64,000 nucleotides of DNA, taken from Vreelandella sulfidaeris (lineage in GTDB: Bacteria; Pseudomonadota; Gammaproteobacteria; Pseudomonadales; Halomonadaceae). Below the pieces are notes generated by a model. It was not told where the DNA came from. It searched no databases and was given only the letters and a program-made list of their open reading frames with translations. The DNA lies in contig AP019514.1 in NCBI GenBank assembly GCA_007182875.1, positions 186,001 to 250,000 on the forward strand, in the 5' to 3' direction. The translations under genes and the position numbers were made by a program. Positions 1-18,485 of the stretch are shown here, one piece after another. Within the stretch, counting starts at the first letter, position 1. Every line of letters begins with the position of its first letter.

Positions 1-431
1 AAAGAAGCGGGTGCGGACATCGTCGGTATGGACGACTTGGCTGAGCAAGTGAAAAAGGCGTGATGGATTTTGACGTCGTTATCGCTTCGCCAGATGCCAT
101 GCGCGTTGTGGGTCAGCTGGGCCAGATTCTAGGTCCGCGTGGCCTGATGCCTAACCCGAAAGTAGGCACCGTGACGCCCGATGTGGCGACAGCGGTTAAA
201 AATGCCAAAGCGGGTCAGGTACGTTTCCGTACCGACAAAAACGGCATTATTCACACTACCCTGGGTAAAGTGGATTTTGACGTCACAGCGATTAACGGCA
301 ACCTGGAAGCGCTGGTTGCTGACTTGAAGCGTCTCAAGCCGAGCTCTTCTAAAGGCATTTACTTCAAAAAAATGACCTTGTCCACTACCATGGGCCCGGG
401 TTTAACAATCGATCATTCTGCTTTCGCGTAA
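1..431 (+). CDS. rplA: 50S ribosomal protein L1, C-terminal part
   Basis: Large-subunit protein L1 binds 23S rRNA at the L1 stalk and helps release E-site tRNA; in many bacteria it also represses its own mRNA. The window starts inside the gene. The first 60 bases read in frame 1 as an L1 segment ending [14 protein letters not shown] single G then appears to be missing around 57-62, and the rest continues in frame 3 from [18 protein letters not shown] to a stop at 429-431. The [20 protein letters not shown] block is the family signature. rplJ and rplL follow, the usual order. The frameshift is most likely a sequencing error in a G run. Confidence 0.95.
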
Positions 432-489
432 AGCAGGCTATCGTTGGTTTTTTTGTAGGAACCGAGCAAGAACTTTGCGGTCCCCCGTT

Positions 490-725
490 TGGTTATTAAC
501 ACTGGCCGGGGCATCGTCAAAGACCGCAGGTGCCGCTTAGCGTTTTAATAGCGGCTTAATTGCCCTAAAAGCGCCTGCGCAGATGGTGTGGCCGCCAGTT
601 GGTTAAGCTTAAAGGCTTTCTGGTGAGCACCATCCCCAAGGCTTCCCGTTTAGCGCTGCTGTTATTGACAAGCAGTACAAGACGGGAAGAGATGGTAACC
701 ACCGGAACCTTCTTGGGTTCCGGCA
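490..725 (+). promoter_or_regulatory. rplJ leader region (L10 leader-like RNA)
   Basis: The 310 bases between rplA and rplJ hold no convincing gene. They are rich in complementary segments: GCAGGTGCC near 528 can pair with a GCGCCTGC near 570, followed by CAGATGGTG, and a perfect CCGGAACC/GGTTCCGG hairpin (702-709 with 716-723) sits just before the ribosome binding site. This position is where L10-(L12)4 binds its own mRNA in enterobacteria to repress rplJL. That this is the Rfam L10 leader is my inference from position and pairing; a covariance search would decide it. Confidence 0.55.
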
Positions 726-741
726 CGAAGGAGTGATCACT

Positions 742-1248
742 GTGCCACTAGCACTTGAAGGCAAGAAAGCGATTGTTGCCGAGGTCAGTGAAGCGGCCAA
801 GGGCGCACTCTCCGTCGTAGTTGCTGATTCTCGCGGCGTTACGGTTGGCAAAATGACCGATCTGCGTAAGCAGGCGCGTGAGAATGGTGTAGAGCTGCGT
901 GTAGTTCGTAACACGCTGGCTCGCCGCGCTCTCGAGGGCACTCAGTGGGAGTGTCTGAACGATAGCTTCGTTGGTCCGACGTTATTGGCTTTCTCTACTG
1001 ATCATCCGGGCGCTGCCGCTCGTCTGTTCAAAGAGTTTGCAAAAGCGGACAAGAACTTCGAAGTAAAAGCGTTGGCCTACGAAGGTGAGCTGATTCCGGC
1101 TGCTGACATCGACCGTCTGGCAACCCTACCGACACACGACGAGGCAATTGCCAAGTTGATGTCGGTAATGAAAGAAGCCTCCGCTGGCAAGCTGGTTCGT
1201 ACTCTGGCCGCCCTGCGCGACCAGAAGCAAGAAGCCGAAGCTGCTTAA
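742..1248 (+). CDS. rplJ: 50S ribosomal protein L10
   Basis: L10 forms the base of the L7/L12 stalk, binding 23S rRNA through its N-terminal domain and L12 dimers through its C-terminal helix. The reading frame is intact, 168 aa, a normal length. I chose GTG at 742 ([15 protein letters not shown]) because AAGGAG at 728-733 lies at proper spacing; an in-frame GTG nine bases earlier overlaps that site. The [19 protein letters not shown] and [11 protein letters not shown] stretches are typical. It is followed after 112 bases by rplL, its partner. Confidence 0.97.
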   Translation: MPLALEGKKAIVAEVSEAAKGALSVVVADSRGVTVGKMTDLRKQARENGVELRVVRNTLARRALEGTQWECLNDSFVGPTLLAFSTDHPGAAARLFKEFAKADKNFEVKALAYEGELIPAADIDRLATLPTHDEAIAKLMSVMKEASAGKLVRTLAALRDQKQEAEAA

Positions 1249-1360
1249 ACAGCGCTTCTTGCAGGTGGCGTGAAGGGTTTTCCCCGTCCGCTGCCTGAGC
1301 CGAGCAATGAATCCTGAGCCCTCGGTCGACCGAGGCTCCCGCAAAGTTAGGAATGAAACA

Positions 1361-1729
1361 ATGGCACTGTCTAAAGACGATATCATCAATGCTGTAGCCG
1401 ACATGACCGTAATGGAAGTTGTCGAGCTGATCGAAGCAATGGAAGAGAAATTCGGCGTTTCTGCAGCGGCTGCAGTTGCAGCTGGTCCGGCTGCTGGCGG
1501 CGAAGTGGCTGAAGAGCAGACTGAGTTCGACGTAGTTCTGACCTCTGCTGGCGACAAGAAAGTTAACGTGATCAAGGCAGTTCGCGAGATCACCGGCCTT
1601 GGCTTGAAAGAAGCTAAAGGTGCTGTTGACGGCGCTCCGGCGACCATCAAAGAAGGTCTGTCTAAAGACGACGCTGAAGCAGCTAAAGCTAAGCTGGAAG
1701 AAGCGGGCGCAACCGTCGAGCTCAAGTAA
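1361..1729 (+). CDS. rplL: 50S ribosomal protein L7/L12
   Basis: Stalk protein L7/L12 is present in multiple copies per ribosome and recruits translational GTPases (EF-Tu and EF-G are encoded downstream in this window). It is 122 aa and intact: an N-terminal dimerisation domain (residues about 1-33), an Ala-rich hinge ([13 protein letters not shown]) and a C-terminal domain with the conserved [20 protein letters not shown] surface. The start ATG at 1361 gives [12 protein letters not shown]. An imperfect hairpin (about 1316-1338) lies in the rplJ-rplL gap. Confidence 0.98.
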   Translation: MALSKDDIINAVADMTVMEVVELIEAMEEKFGVSAAAAVAAGPAAGGEVAEEQTEFDVVLTSAGDKKVNVIKAVREITGLGLKEAKGAVDGAPATIKEGLSKDDAEAAKAKLEEAGATVELK

Positions 1730-1769
1730 TTCTTGTGCGGACGGCTTTACGCGCTGCGTAAGCTTCCAC

Positions 1770-1804
1770 GGCTGGCGGCGGGATATCCCGCTGCCGGCCT
1801 TTTC
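1770..1804 (+). terminator. rplL-rpoB attenuator/terminator hairpin
   Basis: A long GC-rich inverted repeat (GGCTGGCGGCGGG at 1770, loop ATAT, CCCGCTGCCGGCC) is followed by TTTTCT. The position between rplL and rpoB matches the partial terminator known in E. coli that lowers RNA polymerase subunit output relative to ribosomal proteins. The hairpin is seen directly; partial read-through is inferred. Confidence 0.8.
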
Positions 1805-1900
1805 TGTTGTAGCTGATGTTGAAAAGCAGCAGTTCTGCCCAGTATGAGAGCAGTCACGACAGAAACGTAAAAGCGTTATTGAAGATAGCGTATTAAAGAT

Positions 1901-1945
1901 AGTGTTATCGACTACAGTGTTATCGACGACTGAGTTATCGAACTA
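1901..1945 (+). repeat. 15-bp tandem repeat, 3 copies, upstream of rpoB
   Basis: Three consecutive 15-base units begin AGTGTTATCGACTAC (1901), AGTGTTATCGACGAC (1916) and TGAGTTATCGAACTA (1931). The 40 bases before them contain decayed relatives (GCGTTATTGAAG, AGCGTATTAAAG). They lie in the 328-base rplL-rpoB spacer, which otherwise holds the attenuator and no gene. No function is evident; similar short arrays occur behind rpsG and glnA. Confidence 0.8.
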
Positions 1946-2057
1946 GATTTTCGACGGCGAGCTACCGATTTAGGAGCTTGCTGTCTGTGTCTGACGAAGC
2001 TCGAAGGGCAGATGACCACGCATCGGTCACCCATGGTGAACAAGCTGGGGAATACAG

Positions 2058-6125
<4,068 letters not shown>

Positions 6126-6135
6126 GAGCCGTCAC

Positions 6136-10349
<4,214 letters not shown>

Positions 10350-10391
10350 ACAGGTGCATAAGTAAGTAAGAAAGTGAACGTAAAACGAATA

Positions 10392-10458
10392 GCTGATCCG
10401 AAAAGCGCTTCCTTGCCGGTAAAACCGCCGGCAAGGCTTGACGTAACCTAGGATCAGC
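10392..10458 (+). terminator. nested hairpins after rpoC
   Basis: An inner perfect stem (CCTTGCCGG at 10411-10419 with CCGGCAAGG at 10428-10436) is enclosed by an outer stem (GCTGATCC at 10392 with GGATCAGC at 10451). The structure follows the rpoC stop and could end or attenuate beta-operon transcription. There is no clean T tract, so intrinsic termination is uncertain; the outer arm overlaps the rpsL promoter. Confidence 0.5.
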
Positions 10459-10467
10459 CTTTAGAAT
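10438..10467 (+). promoter_or_regulatory. sigma70 promoter of the str operon
   Basis: TTGACG at 10438-10443 and TAGAAT at 10462-10467 are separated by 18 bases, close to the vegetative consensus. The promoter stands about 90 bases before rpsL, just after the rpoC hairpins, so the str genes can be transcribed separately from rpoBC. Confidence 0.65.
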
Positions 10468-10557
10468 GCGCAGCCTTTAACAGTGGGTGGGTGCGCCCGC
10501 ATCCGCTGCTTGTATTTGTTAAAAGGCTAAGGCAACCATTGGAGTCAGCTAAACACC

Positions 10558-10933
<376 letters not shown>

Positions 10934-11092
10934 GACTGGATGGCTTTACAGCGCAACCGCCATGTCGGTGTGCTGAGTAACGATTATTACGAATTTGACG
11001 GTCTGATAAGAGTAAGGTCGGACAGCGCTGGGTACCCCGTACCTATGACCAGTTCCGGGTTTACCTGAAAGATCCTTAATTGAGGGCTTATC

Positions 11093-11563
11093 ATGCCTAG
11101 AAGAAGAGTAGTAGCTAAACGCGAAATCCTGCCGGATCCTAAGTTCGGAAGTGAGCGTCTGGCGAAGTTCATGAACCACCTGATGGTCAGCGGCAAGAAG
11201 TCCATAGCTGAGCGTATCGTCTACGGTGCGTTGGACAAGGTTGCCGAGCGTAGTAAAGAAGATCCGCTGGAGATCTTCGACAAGGCGCTGGAAGCCATCC
11301 AGCCAATGGTCGAAGTGAAGTCGCGCCGTGTTGGTGGTGCGACCTATCAGGTGCCGGTTGAAGTACGTCCGTCTCGCCGTCAAGCGCTAGCCATGCGCTG
11401 GCTGGTGGACGCGGCGCGTCGTCGCGGTGAGAAAACCATGGTGCAGCGTCTTGCGGGTGAAATGCTGGATGCCGCTGAAGGTAAAGGTTCAGCCGTTAAG
11501 AAGCGCGAAGACGTGCATCGCATGGCAGAAGCCAACAAGGCCTTCTCGCACTACCGTTTCTAA
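11093..11563 (+). CDS. rpsG: 30S ribosomal protein S7
   Basis: S7 nucleates assembly of the 30S head and contacts E-site tRNA; in enterobacteria it is the translational repressor of the str operon. The frame is intact, 156 aa, starting [20 protein letters not shown] and ending FSHYRF. The 159-base gap before it shows no gene. The last codon and stop lie inside the first unit of a 15-bp tandem repeat. Confidence 0.98.
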   Translation: MPRRRVVAKREILPDPKFGSERLAKFMNHLMVSGKKSIAERIVYGALDKVAERSKEDPLEIFDKALEAIQPMVEVKSRRVGGATYQVPVEVRPSRRQALAMRWLVDAARRRGEKTMVQRLAGEMLDAAEGKGSAVKKREDVHRMAEANKAFSHYRF

Positions 11564-11615
11564 GATCAGCGTTTCTAAGATCGGCGTTTCTGAGTACGGC
11601 GTTTTTAAGTACGGC
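11556..11615 (+). repeat. 15-bp tandem repeat, 4 copies, covering the rpsG stop
   Basis: Four units run head to tail: GTTTCTAAGATCAGC (11556), GTTTCTAAGATCGGC (11571), GTTTCTGAGTACGGC (11586) and GTTTTTAAGTACGGC (11601). Unit 1 contains the final Phe codon and TAA of rpsG, so the array looks like successive tandem duplication of the gene's end. A further perfect hairpin (CCGCTACCCT/AGGGTGGCGG, 11701-11723) stands in the rest of the 229-base rpsG-fusA spacer. Confidence 0.85.
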
Positions 11616-11792
11616 TTTATGGTTTTTATATGCACGTTGTTCAGCATGGCGAAGTGTTTGCTGAGTCGCGTCGTTGCAACAGATTAGTTGTAATACCTAA
11701 CCGCTACCCTGCAAGGGTGGCGGCGGTCGCATAAGCCTCGCTTCCATACGCCGCTAAATTAACGAGCATCGCCAACAAACGGGAGTTTCACC

Positions 11793-13916
11793 GTGGCACG
11801 CAAGACTCCACTAAATCGATACCGCAATATTGGTATCGTCGCTCACGTTGACGCGGGTAAAACCACGACAACCGAGCGTGTATTGTTCTACACCGGCCTC
11901 TCCCATAAAGTGGGTGAGGTGCATGACGGTGCTGCGACAATGGACTGGATGGAGCAGGAGCAGGAGCGTGGTATTACTATCACCTCAGCTGCTACGACCT
12001 GTTTCTGGCAGGGCATGAGTAAACAGTTCCCTGAGCACCGCATCAATATTATCGACACGCCAGGGCACGTTGACTTCACGATCGAAGTTGAGCGTTCCTT
12101 GCGCGTACTTGACGGCGCGGTCGTTGTTCTGTGCGGTTCTTCCGGCGTTCAGCCGCAGACCGAAACAGTATGGCGCCAGGCCAACAAGTACGAAGTGCCA
12201 CGTATGGTTTTCGTCAACAAGATGGACCGTACCGGTGCTGACTTCTTCATGGTTGTTAACCAGTTGAAGGAGCGTTTAGGTGCCAACGCCGTGCCGATCC
12301 AGATTAACTGGGGTACGGAAGAGGACTTTAAAGGCGTTATCGACCTGATTCAGATGAAGGCTATCCTGTGGGATGAGGAAAGCCTGGGTATGAATTATGA
12401 CCTCGTGGATATTCCTGCTGATCTGCAAGAAACAGCAGAAAAATACCGCGAAGAGATGGTCGAAGCGGCTGCCGAAGGCTCTGACGAGCTGATGGAGAAG
12501 TATCTCGAAGGCGGTGAGCTGTCGATTGAAGAGATCAAGGCTGGCTTGCGTGCGCGCACCCTGGCTAACGATATCGTTCTGGTGACCTGTGGTTCGGCCT
12601 TTAAGAACAAAGGCGTTCAGGCCGTGCTGGATGGCGTTATCGAATATATGCCTTCGCCGACTGAAGTTAAGGCGATCGAAGGTGAGCTTGACGACAAAGA
12701 CGGCACCGTCGATACCCGTGAGGCTGATGACAGTGCACCGTTTGCGGCGCTGGCGTTTAAAATCGCTACCGACCCCTTCGTTGGTACGCTGACCTTTATC
12801 CGTGTCTACTCGGGCGTTCTGAAATCTGGTGACGGTGTGTATAACTCCGTTAAACAGAAGAAAGAGCGCGTTGGCCGTATCGTACAGATGCACGCCAACT
12901 CCCGCGAAGAGATCAAGGAAGTTCTGGCCGGCGATATCGCGGCTTGTATCGGCCTGAAAGACGTCACTACCGGTGATACCCTGTGCGATATCGATAACAA
13001 AATTGTTCTCGAGCGCATGGAGTTCCCGGATCCGGTTATCTCGGTTGCTGTAGAGCCTAAGTCTAAAGCTGACCAAGAGAAAATGGGTGTCGCCCTGGGC
13101 AAGCTTGCTCAAGAAGATCCCTCGTTCCAGGTTAAAACCGACGAAGAAACCGGCCAGACGATCATCTCTGGTATGGGTGAGCTTCACTTGGATATCCTCG
13201 TTGACCGTATGCGTCGCGAGTTCAAGGTTGAAGCCAACATCGGTAAGCCGTAGGTGGCCTACCGCGAAACGATTCGCGGCAGCATTGAGCAGGAAGGCAA
13301 GTTTGTACGTCAGTCCGGTGGTCGTGGTCAGTACGGTCACGTTTGGCTACGTATCGAGCCGCTGACCGCAGAAGAGAAGGGTGAAGGCGAAGACGAATTG
13401 TTCTTCAAGTTCAACTCAGAGATCGTGGGTGGCACGGTTCCCAAGGAATACGTACCTGCGGTTGAGAAGGGTGCTTTTGAGCAGCTCAAAAACGGCGTCA
13501 TCGCGGGTTACCCGATGATCGACGTTAAAGTAACGCTGTTTGATGGCTCCTTCCACGACGTGGACTCCAACGAGACTGCGTTTAAGATTGCTTCTTCTAT
13601 GGCGGTAAAAGAAGGTGCCAGGAAGGCCAAGGCCGTGCTGCTGGAGCCGGTGATGAAGGTCGAAATCGTGACCCCCGAAGAATTTATGGGTGACGTCATG
13701 GGTGACCTGAGCCGTCGTCGCGGCCTGGTGCAGGGTATGGATGACTCCTCTTCTGGTAAAGTCATTCGTGCGACGGTGCCACTGGGCGAGATGTTCGGTT
13801 ATGCAACCGATCTGCGCTCACAAACCCAGGGCCGTGCGAGCTACTCTATGGAGTTCTCGAAGTACGACGAGGCGCCCTCCAGCGTCGTTGAAGCCGTCAT
13901 CAATCAAAACGGTTAA
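11793..13916 (+). CDS. fusA: Elongation factor G (in-frame amber codon)
   Basis: EF-G is the GTPase that drives ribosomal translocation and, with RRF, recycling. GTG at 11793 gives [21 protein letters not shown]1 is [13 protein letters not shown]3 is DTPGHVDF and G4 is NKMD. Total 707 codons, the family length. A TAG at 13251-13253 interrupts the frame in [20 protein letters not shown], where EF-G normally has Gln; one base (C to T) explains it. Both halves are otherwise well conserved, so a base-call error is the simplest explanation; a suppressor tRNA is possible but unsupported here. Confidence 0.96.
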
Positions 13917-13945
13917 CCGTTAGCTAACGTAAAGAGGTTATAGCA

Positions 13946-15137
13946 GTGGCTAAGGAAAAATTTGAACGTTCCAAACCGCACGTCAACGTCGGCACCATTG
14001 GTCACGTCGACCACGGTAAAACGACTCTGACGGCGGCCCTGACCCGCGTGTCTGCTGAGGTTTTCGGCGGCGACTGGCGTGAGTTTGATACCATCGATAA
14101 CGCTCCTGAAGAGCGCGAGCGCGGTATCACGATCGCTACTTCTCACGTGGAATATCAGTCTGAAGAGCGTCACTACGCTCACGTTGACTGCCCAGGACAC
14201 GCTGACTACGTCAAGAACATGATCACCGGTGCTGCGCAGATGGACGGCGCGATTCTGGTATGTTCTGCCGCAGACGGCCCGATGCCGCAAACGCGCGAGC
14301 ACATCCTGCTGTCTCGTCAGGTTGGCGTACCGTTCATCGTTGTGTTCCTGAACAAAGCGGACATGGTCGATGACGAAGAGCTGCTTGAGCTGGTAGAGAT
14401 GGAAGTTCGCGAACTCCTCGACCAGTACGACTTCCCGGGTGACGACACACCGATCATCACTGGTTCTGCGCTGATGGCGTTGAACGGCGAAGATGAGAAC
14501 GGCATGGGCACCACCGCCGTTGCTAATCTGATCAAAGCTCTGGATGAGTACATCCCTGAGCCGGAGCGCGCTATCGATCAGCCGTTCCTGATGCCGATCG
14601 AAGACGTGTTCTCTATCTCTGGTCGCGGTACTGTTGTTACCGGTCGTAGAGCGCGGTATCGTGAAAGCGGGCGAAGAAGTGGAAATCGTGGGTATCCGCG
14701 ACACCACCAAAACGATCGTTACCGGTGTTGAAATGTTCCGTAAACTGCTCGACGAAGGTCGTGCTGGTGAGAACGTTGGCGCCCTGTTGCGTGGTACTAA
14801 GCGTGATGACGTCGAGCGTGGTCAAGTATTGGCCAAGCCGGGCACCATCAACCCGCACACCACCTTCGAAGCAGAAGTTTACGTACTGTCCAAAGAAGAA
14901 GGTGGTCGTCACACGCCTTTCTTCAAGGGCTACCGTCCTCAGTTCTACTTCCGTACCACCGATGTAACCGGTACTTGTGAACTGCCGGAAGGCGTTGAAA
15001 TGGTCATGCCGGGTGACAACGTTCAAATGGTTGTTACCTTGATCGCTCCGATCGCAATGGACGAAGGCTTGCGCTTCGCTATTCGTGAAGGCGGCCGTAC
15101 TGTCGGTGCTGGCGTTGTGGCCAAGATCGTCAAGTAA
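13946..15137 (+). CDS. tuf: Elongation factor Tu (frameshifted)
   Basis: EF-Tu delivers aminoacyl-tRNA to the ribosome as a GTP complex. GTG at 13946 opens [21 protein letters not shown]1 is [10 protein letters not shown]3 DCPGHADY and G4 NKAD. Two bases are missing near 14646, where GGTCGTAGAGCGC should encode [13 protein letters not shown]; the rest runs in another frame to the stop at 15137. Correction gives a normal EF-Tu of about 397 aa. It closes the str operon and is followed at once by a strong terminator. Confidence 0.97.
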
Positions 15138-15156
15138 GCATCATGCTTGAATGATG

Positions 15157-15182
15157 AAGGGGGCTCTGTTGAGCCCCCTTTT
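15157..15182 (+). terminator. Intrinsic terminator after tuf
   Basis: A perfect 10-bp stem AAGGGGGCTC / GAGCCCCCTT with loop TGTT ends in TTTT. It separates the str operon from the S10 promoter 20 bases further on. Confidence 0.93.
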
Positions 15183-15201
15183 CTGCACCAACAGCAAATG
15201 T

Positions 15202-15270
15202 TTGACATGGGCTTTTGGCGTGCCTATAATGCGCATCCTTTGAATGCGTGGGTAGACGGCTCGCGCCGTC
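15202..15270 (+). promoter_or_regulatory. S10 operon promoter and leader hairpin
   Basis: TTGACA (15202-15207), a 17-base spacer and TATAAT (15225-15230) match the sigma70 consensus perfectly. The short leader carries a perfect hairpin GACGGC-TCGC-GCCGTC at 15255-15270, then GGAG for rpsJ. The leader is far shorter than the L4-controlled S10 leader of E. coli, so classical L4 attenuation at this place is not evident. Confidence 0.9.
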
Positions 15271-15294
15271 GACATCCATTGGAGTTTAGGGCAA

Positions 15295-15606
15295 ATGCAG
15301 AACCAAAAGATTCGCATTCGGTTGAAAGCGTTCGACCATCGCCTGATCGACCAGTCTACAGCGGAGATTGTTGAAACCGCTAAGCGTACTGGTGCTCAGG
15401 TTCGTGGGCCGATCCCGCTGCCAACCAACCGCGAGCGTTACACCATTCTGATCTCGCCGCACGTCAACAAAGATGCGCGTGACCAGTATGAGATTCGTAC
15501 GCACAAGCGTGTGCTCGACATCGTTGAGCCGACTGAAAAAACTGTTGATGCACTGATGAAGCTCGATCTCGCCGCCGGCGTTGACGTGCAAATCAAGCTC
15601 AACTAA
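15295..15606 (+). CDS. rpsJ: 30S ribosomal protein S10 / NusE
   Basis: S10 belongs to the 30S head and, as NusE, joins NusB in antitermination. Intact, 103 aa, from [20 protein letters not shown] to IKLN; GGAG at 15281 serves as ribosome binding site. It is first gene of the S10 operon, directly behind a consensus promoter. Confidence 0.98.
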   Translation: MQNQKIRIRLKAFDHRLIDQSTAEIVETAKRTGAQVRGPIPLPTNRERYTILISPHVNKDARDQYEIRTHKRVLDIVEPTEKTVDALMKLDLAAGVDVQIKLN

Positions 15607-15756
15607 TAACACTAGTCACTTGCGGCCCAGCGCTCATCATTGTTTCGCATGAGCAGCAGCCGCCGCGCCGTGAGGCGCCATACAATGTGCTAGTGGAATG
15701 CTCTGGAAAGGGCAGCCATAGCGGGTGATAGCCCCGTACACTATAGGAGACTGAGT
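15607..15756 (+). other. 150-base structured spacer between rpsJ and rplC
   Basis: No gene is seen. CACTAG at 15609 can pair with CTAGTG near 15690, bringing the ends of most of the spacer together, and GGCGC/GCGCC-type complementary segments lie inside. In a tightly packed operon such a gap is unusual and may hold a regulatory or processing structure. This is an inference from pairing only. Confidence 0.35.
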
Positions 15757-16396
15757 ATGACTATCGGTTTAGTCGGTAAAAAGGCCGGGATGACCCGTGT
15801 CTTTTACCGAAGACGGCGCGTCTGTGCCCGTAACCGTTATTGAAGTTGATCCTAATCGTGTTACGCGCGTTAAGTCCGTCGAGTCTGACGGTTACGCAGC
15901 GATTCAGGTCACATCTGGTTCTCGTAAAGCGAAGCACCTCACCAAAGCGCAAGCTGGACAGTTTGCCAAGGCGGGTGTTGAAGCTGGTCGTGCACTGATG
16001 GAGTTCCGTCTTGCAGAAGGCGAAGAAATTCCTGAGGTGGGCGGCGAAATCACCGTATCCCTCTTCGAAGCTGGTCAAATGGTTGACGTGACTGGCACCT
16101 CTAAGGGTAAAGGCTTCCAGGGTGCAGTTAAGCGCTGGAACTTCCGTACCCAAGACATGACTCACGGTAACTCTCTGTCGCATCGCGCGCCGGGTTCTAT
16201 CGGCATGTGTCAGACGCCGGGTCGCGTTTTCAAAGGCAAAAAGATGGCCGGTCAAATGGGTAACGCCCGTTGCACCGTGCAGAGCCTTGAAATCGTCCGT
16301 GTCGACGCCGAGCGTAACCTGCTGCTGATTAAAGGCGCCGTACCGGGTGCTCCCGGTAGTGACGTTATCGTTCGCAGCGCCGTGAAAGCAGGCTGA
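15757..16396 (+). CDS. rplC: 50S ribosomal protein L3 (frameshifted)
   Basis: L3 is an early-assembling 50S protein whose loop reaches towards the peptidyl-transferase centre. ATG at 15757 gives [16 protein letters not shown]. One extra T near 15801 shifts the frame, and [19 protein letters not shown] continues to the stop at 16396. Corrected length is 212 aa, as expected. The conserved [21 protein letters not shown] block (16102-16150) is present, as is the glutamine methylated by PrmB in some species (GQMGNAR context). Confidence 0.97.
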
Positions 16397-16411
16397 AGGG
16401 GATAATTACCA

Positions 16412-17017
16412 ATGAATCTGAATCTTGCTGCAGGCGCGGGTACCGTTGAAGTAGCCGACGCCACTTTTGGCAAAGAATTCAACGAAGCGCTCGTTCACCA
16501 GGTTGTCACTGCCTATTTGGCGGCTGGTCGTCAGGGAACTCGCGCACAAAAGAGTCGTTCCGACGTTCGTGGCGGTGGTAAGAAGCCGTGGCGTCAGAAA
16601 GGCACCGGTCGTGCACGTGCCGGTACCATCCGCTCTCCGCTATGGCGTAGTGGTGGCGTAACCTTCGCGGCGCGTCCGCAAGACTACACCCAGAAGGTTA
16701 ACCGCAAGATGTATCGTGCAGCGATGCGCTCCATCTTGTCAGAGCTGGTACGTCAAGAGCGTTTAGTCGCGATTGAAGAATTCGTTGTCGATGCGCCTAA
16801 GACCAAGCAGGTAGCTGCCAAGCTGAAAGAGCTCAACCTTGAGAAAGTGTTGATCGTCACTGAAGAAATCGACGAGAAGCTCTATTTGGCCGCACGCAAC
16901 CTTCCCCACGTTGACGTGGTGGATGTCGCGGCAGCTGACCCGGTAAGCCTGGTAGCCTTTGATAAGGTGCTGATTACCGTCTCCGCCCTGCGTAAATTCG
17001 AGGAGAAGCTGGCATGA
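16412..17017 (+). CDS. rplD: 50S ribosomal protein L4
   Basis: L4 lines the exit tunnel with L22 and in enterobacteria regulates the S10 operon. Intact, 201 aa. The extended loop includes [20 protein letters not shown] and [21 protein letters not shown]. Its stop overlaps the rplW start (ATGA at 17014-17017), indicating translational coupling. Confidence 0.98.
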   Translation: MNLNLAAGAGTVEVADATFGKEFNEALVHQVVTAYLAAGRQGTRAQKSRSDVRGGGKKPWRQKGTGRARAGTIRSPLWRSGGVTFAARPQDYTQKVNRKMYRAAMRSILSELVRQERLVAIEEFVVDAPKTKQVAAKLKELNLEKVLIVTEEIDEKLYLAARNLPHVDVVDVAAADPVSLVAFDKVLITVSALRKFEEKLA

Positions 17018-17309
17018 ACCAGGAACGCGTATTTAAGGTTCTGCTTGGGCCGCACGTGACCGAAAAGGCCGCAATGGCAGCCGAGCGCAACCAGTACGTT
17101 TTCAAGGTGGCATCTGATGCTACCAAGCCCGAGATCAAAAAGGCCGTTGAAGCACTCTTCGGCAAAAGGTCGGCAGTGTTCAGGTACTGAACATGAAGGG
17201 TAAAACAAAGCGTACTGCGAACGGCGTTGGCCTGCGTAAGGGTTACCGCAAAGCGTATGTGACCCTGGCTGCGGGTGAAACGCTCGAAGACTTCTCTGGC
17301 GCCGAATAA
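17014..17309 (+). CDS. rplW: 50S ribosomal protein L23 (frameshifted)
   Basis: L23 sits at the tunnel exit and docks trigger factor and SRP. ATG at 17014 opens [20 protein letters not shown]. The frame breaks near 17168, where one A is missing from AAAA before GTCGGCAGTGTT; the corrected tail [20 protein letters not shown] runs to FSGAE and the stop at 17307-17309. Corrected length 98 aa, normal. Confidence 0.95.
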
Positions 17310-17326
17310 GGGCAGGAGTACGGATA

Positions 17327-18157
17327 ATGGCAATCGTCAAGACCAAACCCACTTCCGCCGGTCGTCGCCACGTCGTCAAGATCGTTGGCGAGGAACTGTT
17401 TAAAGGCCGTGCCTATGCACCGCTTTTGGAAAAACAGTCCAAGTCCGGCGGCCGTAACAACTACGGTCGTATCACCACCCGCCACGTGGGCGGTGGTCAT
17501 CGTCACCACTATCGGTTGATCGATTTCAAACGCACCAAGGATGGCATTCCTGCCACCGTTGAGCGCCTTGAGCACGATCCCAACCGCAGTGCGCACATTG
17601 CACTGCTGAAGTATGCCGATGGTGAGCGTCGTTACATCATTGCACCGAAAGGTGTCAGCGCGGGTGACGTGCTGGAATCTGGTGTTAACGCGTCAATCAA
17701 AAAAGGCAATGCCTTGCCGCTGCGTAACGTCCCGTTGGGTTCTACGGTGCACTGCATCGAACTCAAGCCGGGTAAAGGTGCGCAGATTGCTCGCAGTGCC
17801 GGTACAAGCGCCCAGTTGGTTGCTCGTGAAGGAAACTATGCCACCCTGCGTCTTCGCTCCGGCGAAATGCGTAAAGTGTTGGCCGAGTGCCGCGCGACCT
17901 TGGGTGAAGTGAGCAACTCTGAGCACAGCCTGCGTCAACTTGGCAAGGCCGGTGCGAAGCGCTGGAGAGGCGTGCGTCCGACTGTTCGCGGTGTCGCGAT
18001 GAACCCAGTCGATCACCCGCACGGTGGTGGCGAAGGCCGCACCAGTGGTGGTCGTCACCCGGTATCCCCATGGGGTGTGCCGACTAAGGGTCACAAGACG
18101 CGTAAGAACAAGCGCACCGACAAGCTGATTATTCGTCGTCGTAACAAGACGCGTTAA
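17327..18157 (+). CDS. rplB: 50S ribosomal protein L2
   Basis: L2 is essential for subunit joining and peptidyl transfer. Intact, 276 aa ([20 protein letters not shown] to RRRNKTR). The catalytically important histidine region [18 protein letters not shown] is present at about 18000-18050. Confidence 0.98.
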   Translation: MAIVKTKPTSAGRRHVVKIVGEELFKGRAYAPLLEKQSKSGGRNNYGRITTRHVGGGHRHHYRLIDFKRTKDGIPATVERLEHDPNRSAHIALLKYADGERRYIIAPKGVSAGDVLESGVNASIKKGNALPLRNVPLGSTVHCIELKPGKGAQIARSAGTSAQLVAREGNYATLRLRSGEMRKVLAECRATLGEVSNSEHSLRQLGKAGAKRWRGVRPTVRGVAMNPVDHPHGGGEGRTSGGRHPVSPWGVPTKGHKTRKNKRTDKLIIRRRNKTR

Positions 18158-18190
18158 TCGAAATTGCCAAGACATTAAGAGGTAACGGCT

Positions 18191-18467
18191 GTGCCACGTT
18201 CACTAAAGAAAGGTCCCTTCATTGACCTTCATCTTTTGAAGAAGGTAGAGGCTGCAGTGGAGAAGAACGATCGCAAACCGATCAAGACTTGGTCGCGTCG
18301 TTCTATGATCCTGCCCAATATGGTAGGCCTCACTATCGCGGTCCATAACGGTCGCCAACACGTCCCGGTGCATGTTTCCGAGGAAATGGTTGGCCACAAA
18401 TTGGGCGAATTCGCTGCTACCCGCACTTACCGTGGGCATGCGGCGGATAAAAAAAGCCAAACGGTAA
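18191..18467 (+). CDS. rpsS: 30S ribosomal protein S19 (frameshift at the end)
   Basis: S19 lies in the 30S head with S13. GTG at 18191 gives [20 protein letters not shown]. An A7 run at 18449-18455 appears one base too long. As written, the protein would run on as [14 protein letters not shown] into the rplV start. With six A the end is GHAADKKAKR and TAA at 18465-18467, giving 91 aa and a clean gap with the rplV ribosome binding site. I use the corrected end. Confidence 0.95.
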
Positions 18468-18485
18468 GCCAGAGAGGATTGAGAG

